A DNA stretch of 5,487 bases from DATADF01 sp046263155 (GTDB lineage Bacteria > Actinomycetota > CADDZG01 > WHSQ01). Both the position numbers and the translations under genes were made by a program. The notes under the pieces were generated by a model. That model saw nothing but the letters and a program-made list of their open reading frames with translations, searched no databases and was not told the DNA's origin. Where the stretch lies: contig JBHELF010000121.1 of NCBI GenBank assembly GCA_046263155.1, forward strand, positions 1 through 5,487, written 5' to 3'. Positions 4,736 to 5,487 of this stretch are shown here, piece after piece. Position 1 is the first letter of the stretch, and each line of letters begins with the position of its first letter.

Positions 4736-5435
4736 GTTCTGCATCCTTCACCTGAGCCGGATCGCGCCTGACCAGATCACCCGGTTCGAGGGGTCTGTCT
4801 TCGGAGATGTCTGCCAGTAGCTGCGACACGATCTTCTGGGCTCGTCGCATCGTTTGAGCTACCGCTTCCAGTCCCTGATCTTGCCTGCCCGTCTCGAGAG
4901 CCATCTTCGCGACGGCAAGCCCTTGAACTATTTCATCGTTTAACTCAAGAGCCTGCTGGCGGCGACGCTCCATATCGTGGTGCCGGAGGGCGGCTTCCTC
5001 GGCCCGTTTGCGGTCCGTGATGTCCCTGATGATGGCGAGCGCGAAGCGATCTCCCTCAGGGGTTCGCTCCGGAATCTTCGTGAGCGTGAGCTCGATGGGA
5101 ACCTCGTGGCCGGCCTTGTGCACGCCCTTGAGCTCAACAGGATGGCCGGCATCGATCAGGTTTCCTCCCCCGGTCTCCTGATAGCGGGCGATGCCCGTCC
5201 GGTGAACGTTTCGGAGAGTTTCGGGGACAAGGGTGTGCAAAGGGAGCTGTAGCGCTTCCGCCTCCTTGTAACCGAACATCCTCTCGGCGGTCTGGTTCCA
5301 CAGCACGATCCGCTCCGTTCGGGCGTTCGCAACCACGATGGCATCCCGTACCTGACGGAACAGCCTCCCGATCCCGAAGTTGTCGGGAGACAACCCATCG
5401 TCTAGCCGTTCACCTGAGGACATAGAGGGAAGCAT
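4713..5435 (-). CDS. PAS-domain protein with degenerate HisKA_3-like helical tail
   Basis: At 240 residues from ATG 5435, this is a cytoplasmic sensor with one PAS domain at about 22-143: IVLWNQTAERMFGY (43-56), the typical helix after the first strands, GHEVPIELTLTKI (109-121), and the closing RDITDRKRAEE (137-147) that ends most S-box PAS domains. A helical segment follows, RRRQQALELNDEIVQGLAVAKMALETG (157-183) and on to about 212. It resembles the dimerisation helices of HisKA_3 kinases, but the phospho-acceptor His of LHD is Asn166 (codon AAC at 4940-4938). No ATP-binding domain follows; residues 213-240 are charged and probably disordered. It therefore cannot autophosphorylate conventionally. 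The start is uncertain: ATG 5435 and 5423 both lack a clear Shine-Dalgarno, and the frame stays open to the window edge, so it may be longer. Confidence 0.85.
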   Translation of the reverse strand: MLPSMSSGERLDDGLSPDNFGIGRLFRQVRDAIVVANARTERIVLWNQTAERMFGYKEAEALQLPLHTLVPETLRNVHRTGIARYQETGGGNLIDAGHPVELKGVHKAGHEVPIELTLTKIPERTPEGDRFALAIIRDITDRKRAEEAALRHHDMERRRQQALELNDEIVQGLAVAKMALETGRQDQGLEAVAQTMRRAQKIVSQLLADISEDRPLEPGDLVRRDPAQVKDAEPREERGT

Positions 5436-5487
5436 CCCATCGAAGCGCTGGGTCTCGCTAAGGGTGGCGACGCCAGGGGAGCCCGAT

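Overview
The window is compact, GC-rich bacterial DNA (roughly 60% G+C by eye). It most likely comes from an actinobacterium. Three things suggest this: a PAC2-family protein with the conserved actinobacterial layout and C-terminal tail, 11-bp Pho-type direct repeats of the kind known from Streptomyces, and a PAS protein whose helical tail reads LND-x-IVQGL, a form I associate with actinobacterial sensors. The SigH-type sigma factor also resembles Firmicutes SigH, so a deep-branching or uncultured actinobacterial lineage (Thermoleophilia- or Rubrobacter-like) is possible. The lineage is inference, not proof.

Layout. Bases 1-31 hold the first ten codons of a leftward gene that runs off the window. 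A 169-bp divergent intergenic region follows, with four 11-bp Pho-type repeats and an 18-bp perfect palindrome. It leads into a rightward phosphate-uptake operon: a DUF47/PhoU-like accessory protein (201-818), a Pit-type phosphate transporter overlapping it by one base (818-1912), and a small acidic coiled-coil protein of unknown function (1922-2251). Convergent with these, only 6 bp away, is a leftward pair: a SigH-like sigma-70 factor (3204-3857) followed by a PAC2-family protein (2258-3151), with a perfect hairpin between them.

Upstream of the sigma factor is a 237-bp non-coding stretch with two hairpins, then a selenocysteine tRNA (selC, anticodon TCA, 4095-4185) on the plus strand. This is the most informative single element: the organism very probably decodes UGA as selenocysteine. 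After selC comes a stand-alone CheY-like receiver protein (4325-4735), whose leader can fold into a long hairpin reaching its Shine-Dalgarno. It is convergent with, and overlaps by 23 bp, a leftward PAS-domain protein (4713-5435). That protein has a HisKA_3-like helical segment in which the phospho-accepting histidine is asparagine, and it has no ATPase domain.

How the parts may work together. The first block is a phosphate importer with its cytoplasmic PhoU-like partner, possibly under PhoP/PhoR control. The last block looks like an unconventional signalling pair: a PAS sensor that cannot be an ordinary histidine kinase, next to a receiver with no output domain. The middle block links a stress- or development-type sigma factor to a PAC2 protein of unclear cellular role. 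No mobile element, CRISPR array or rRNA was seen.
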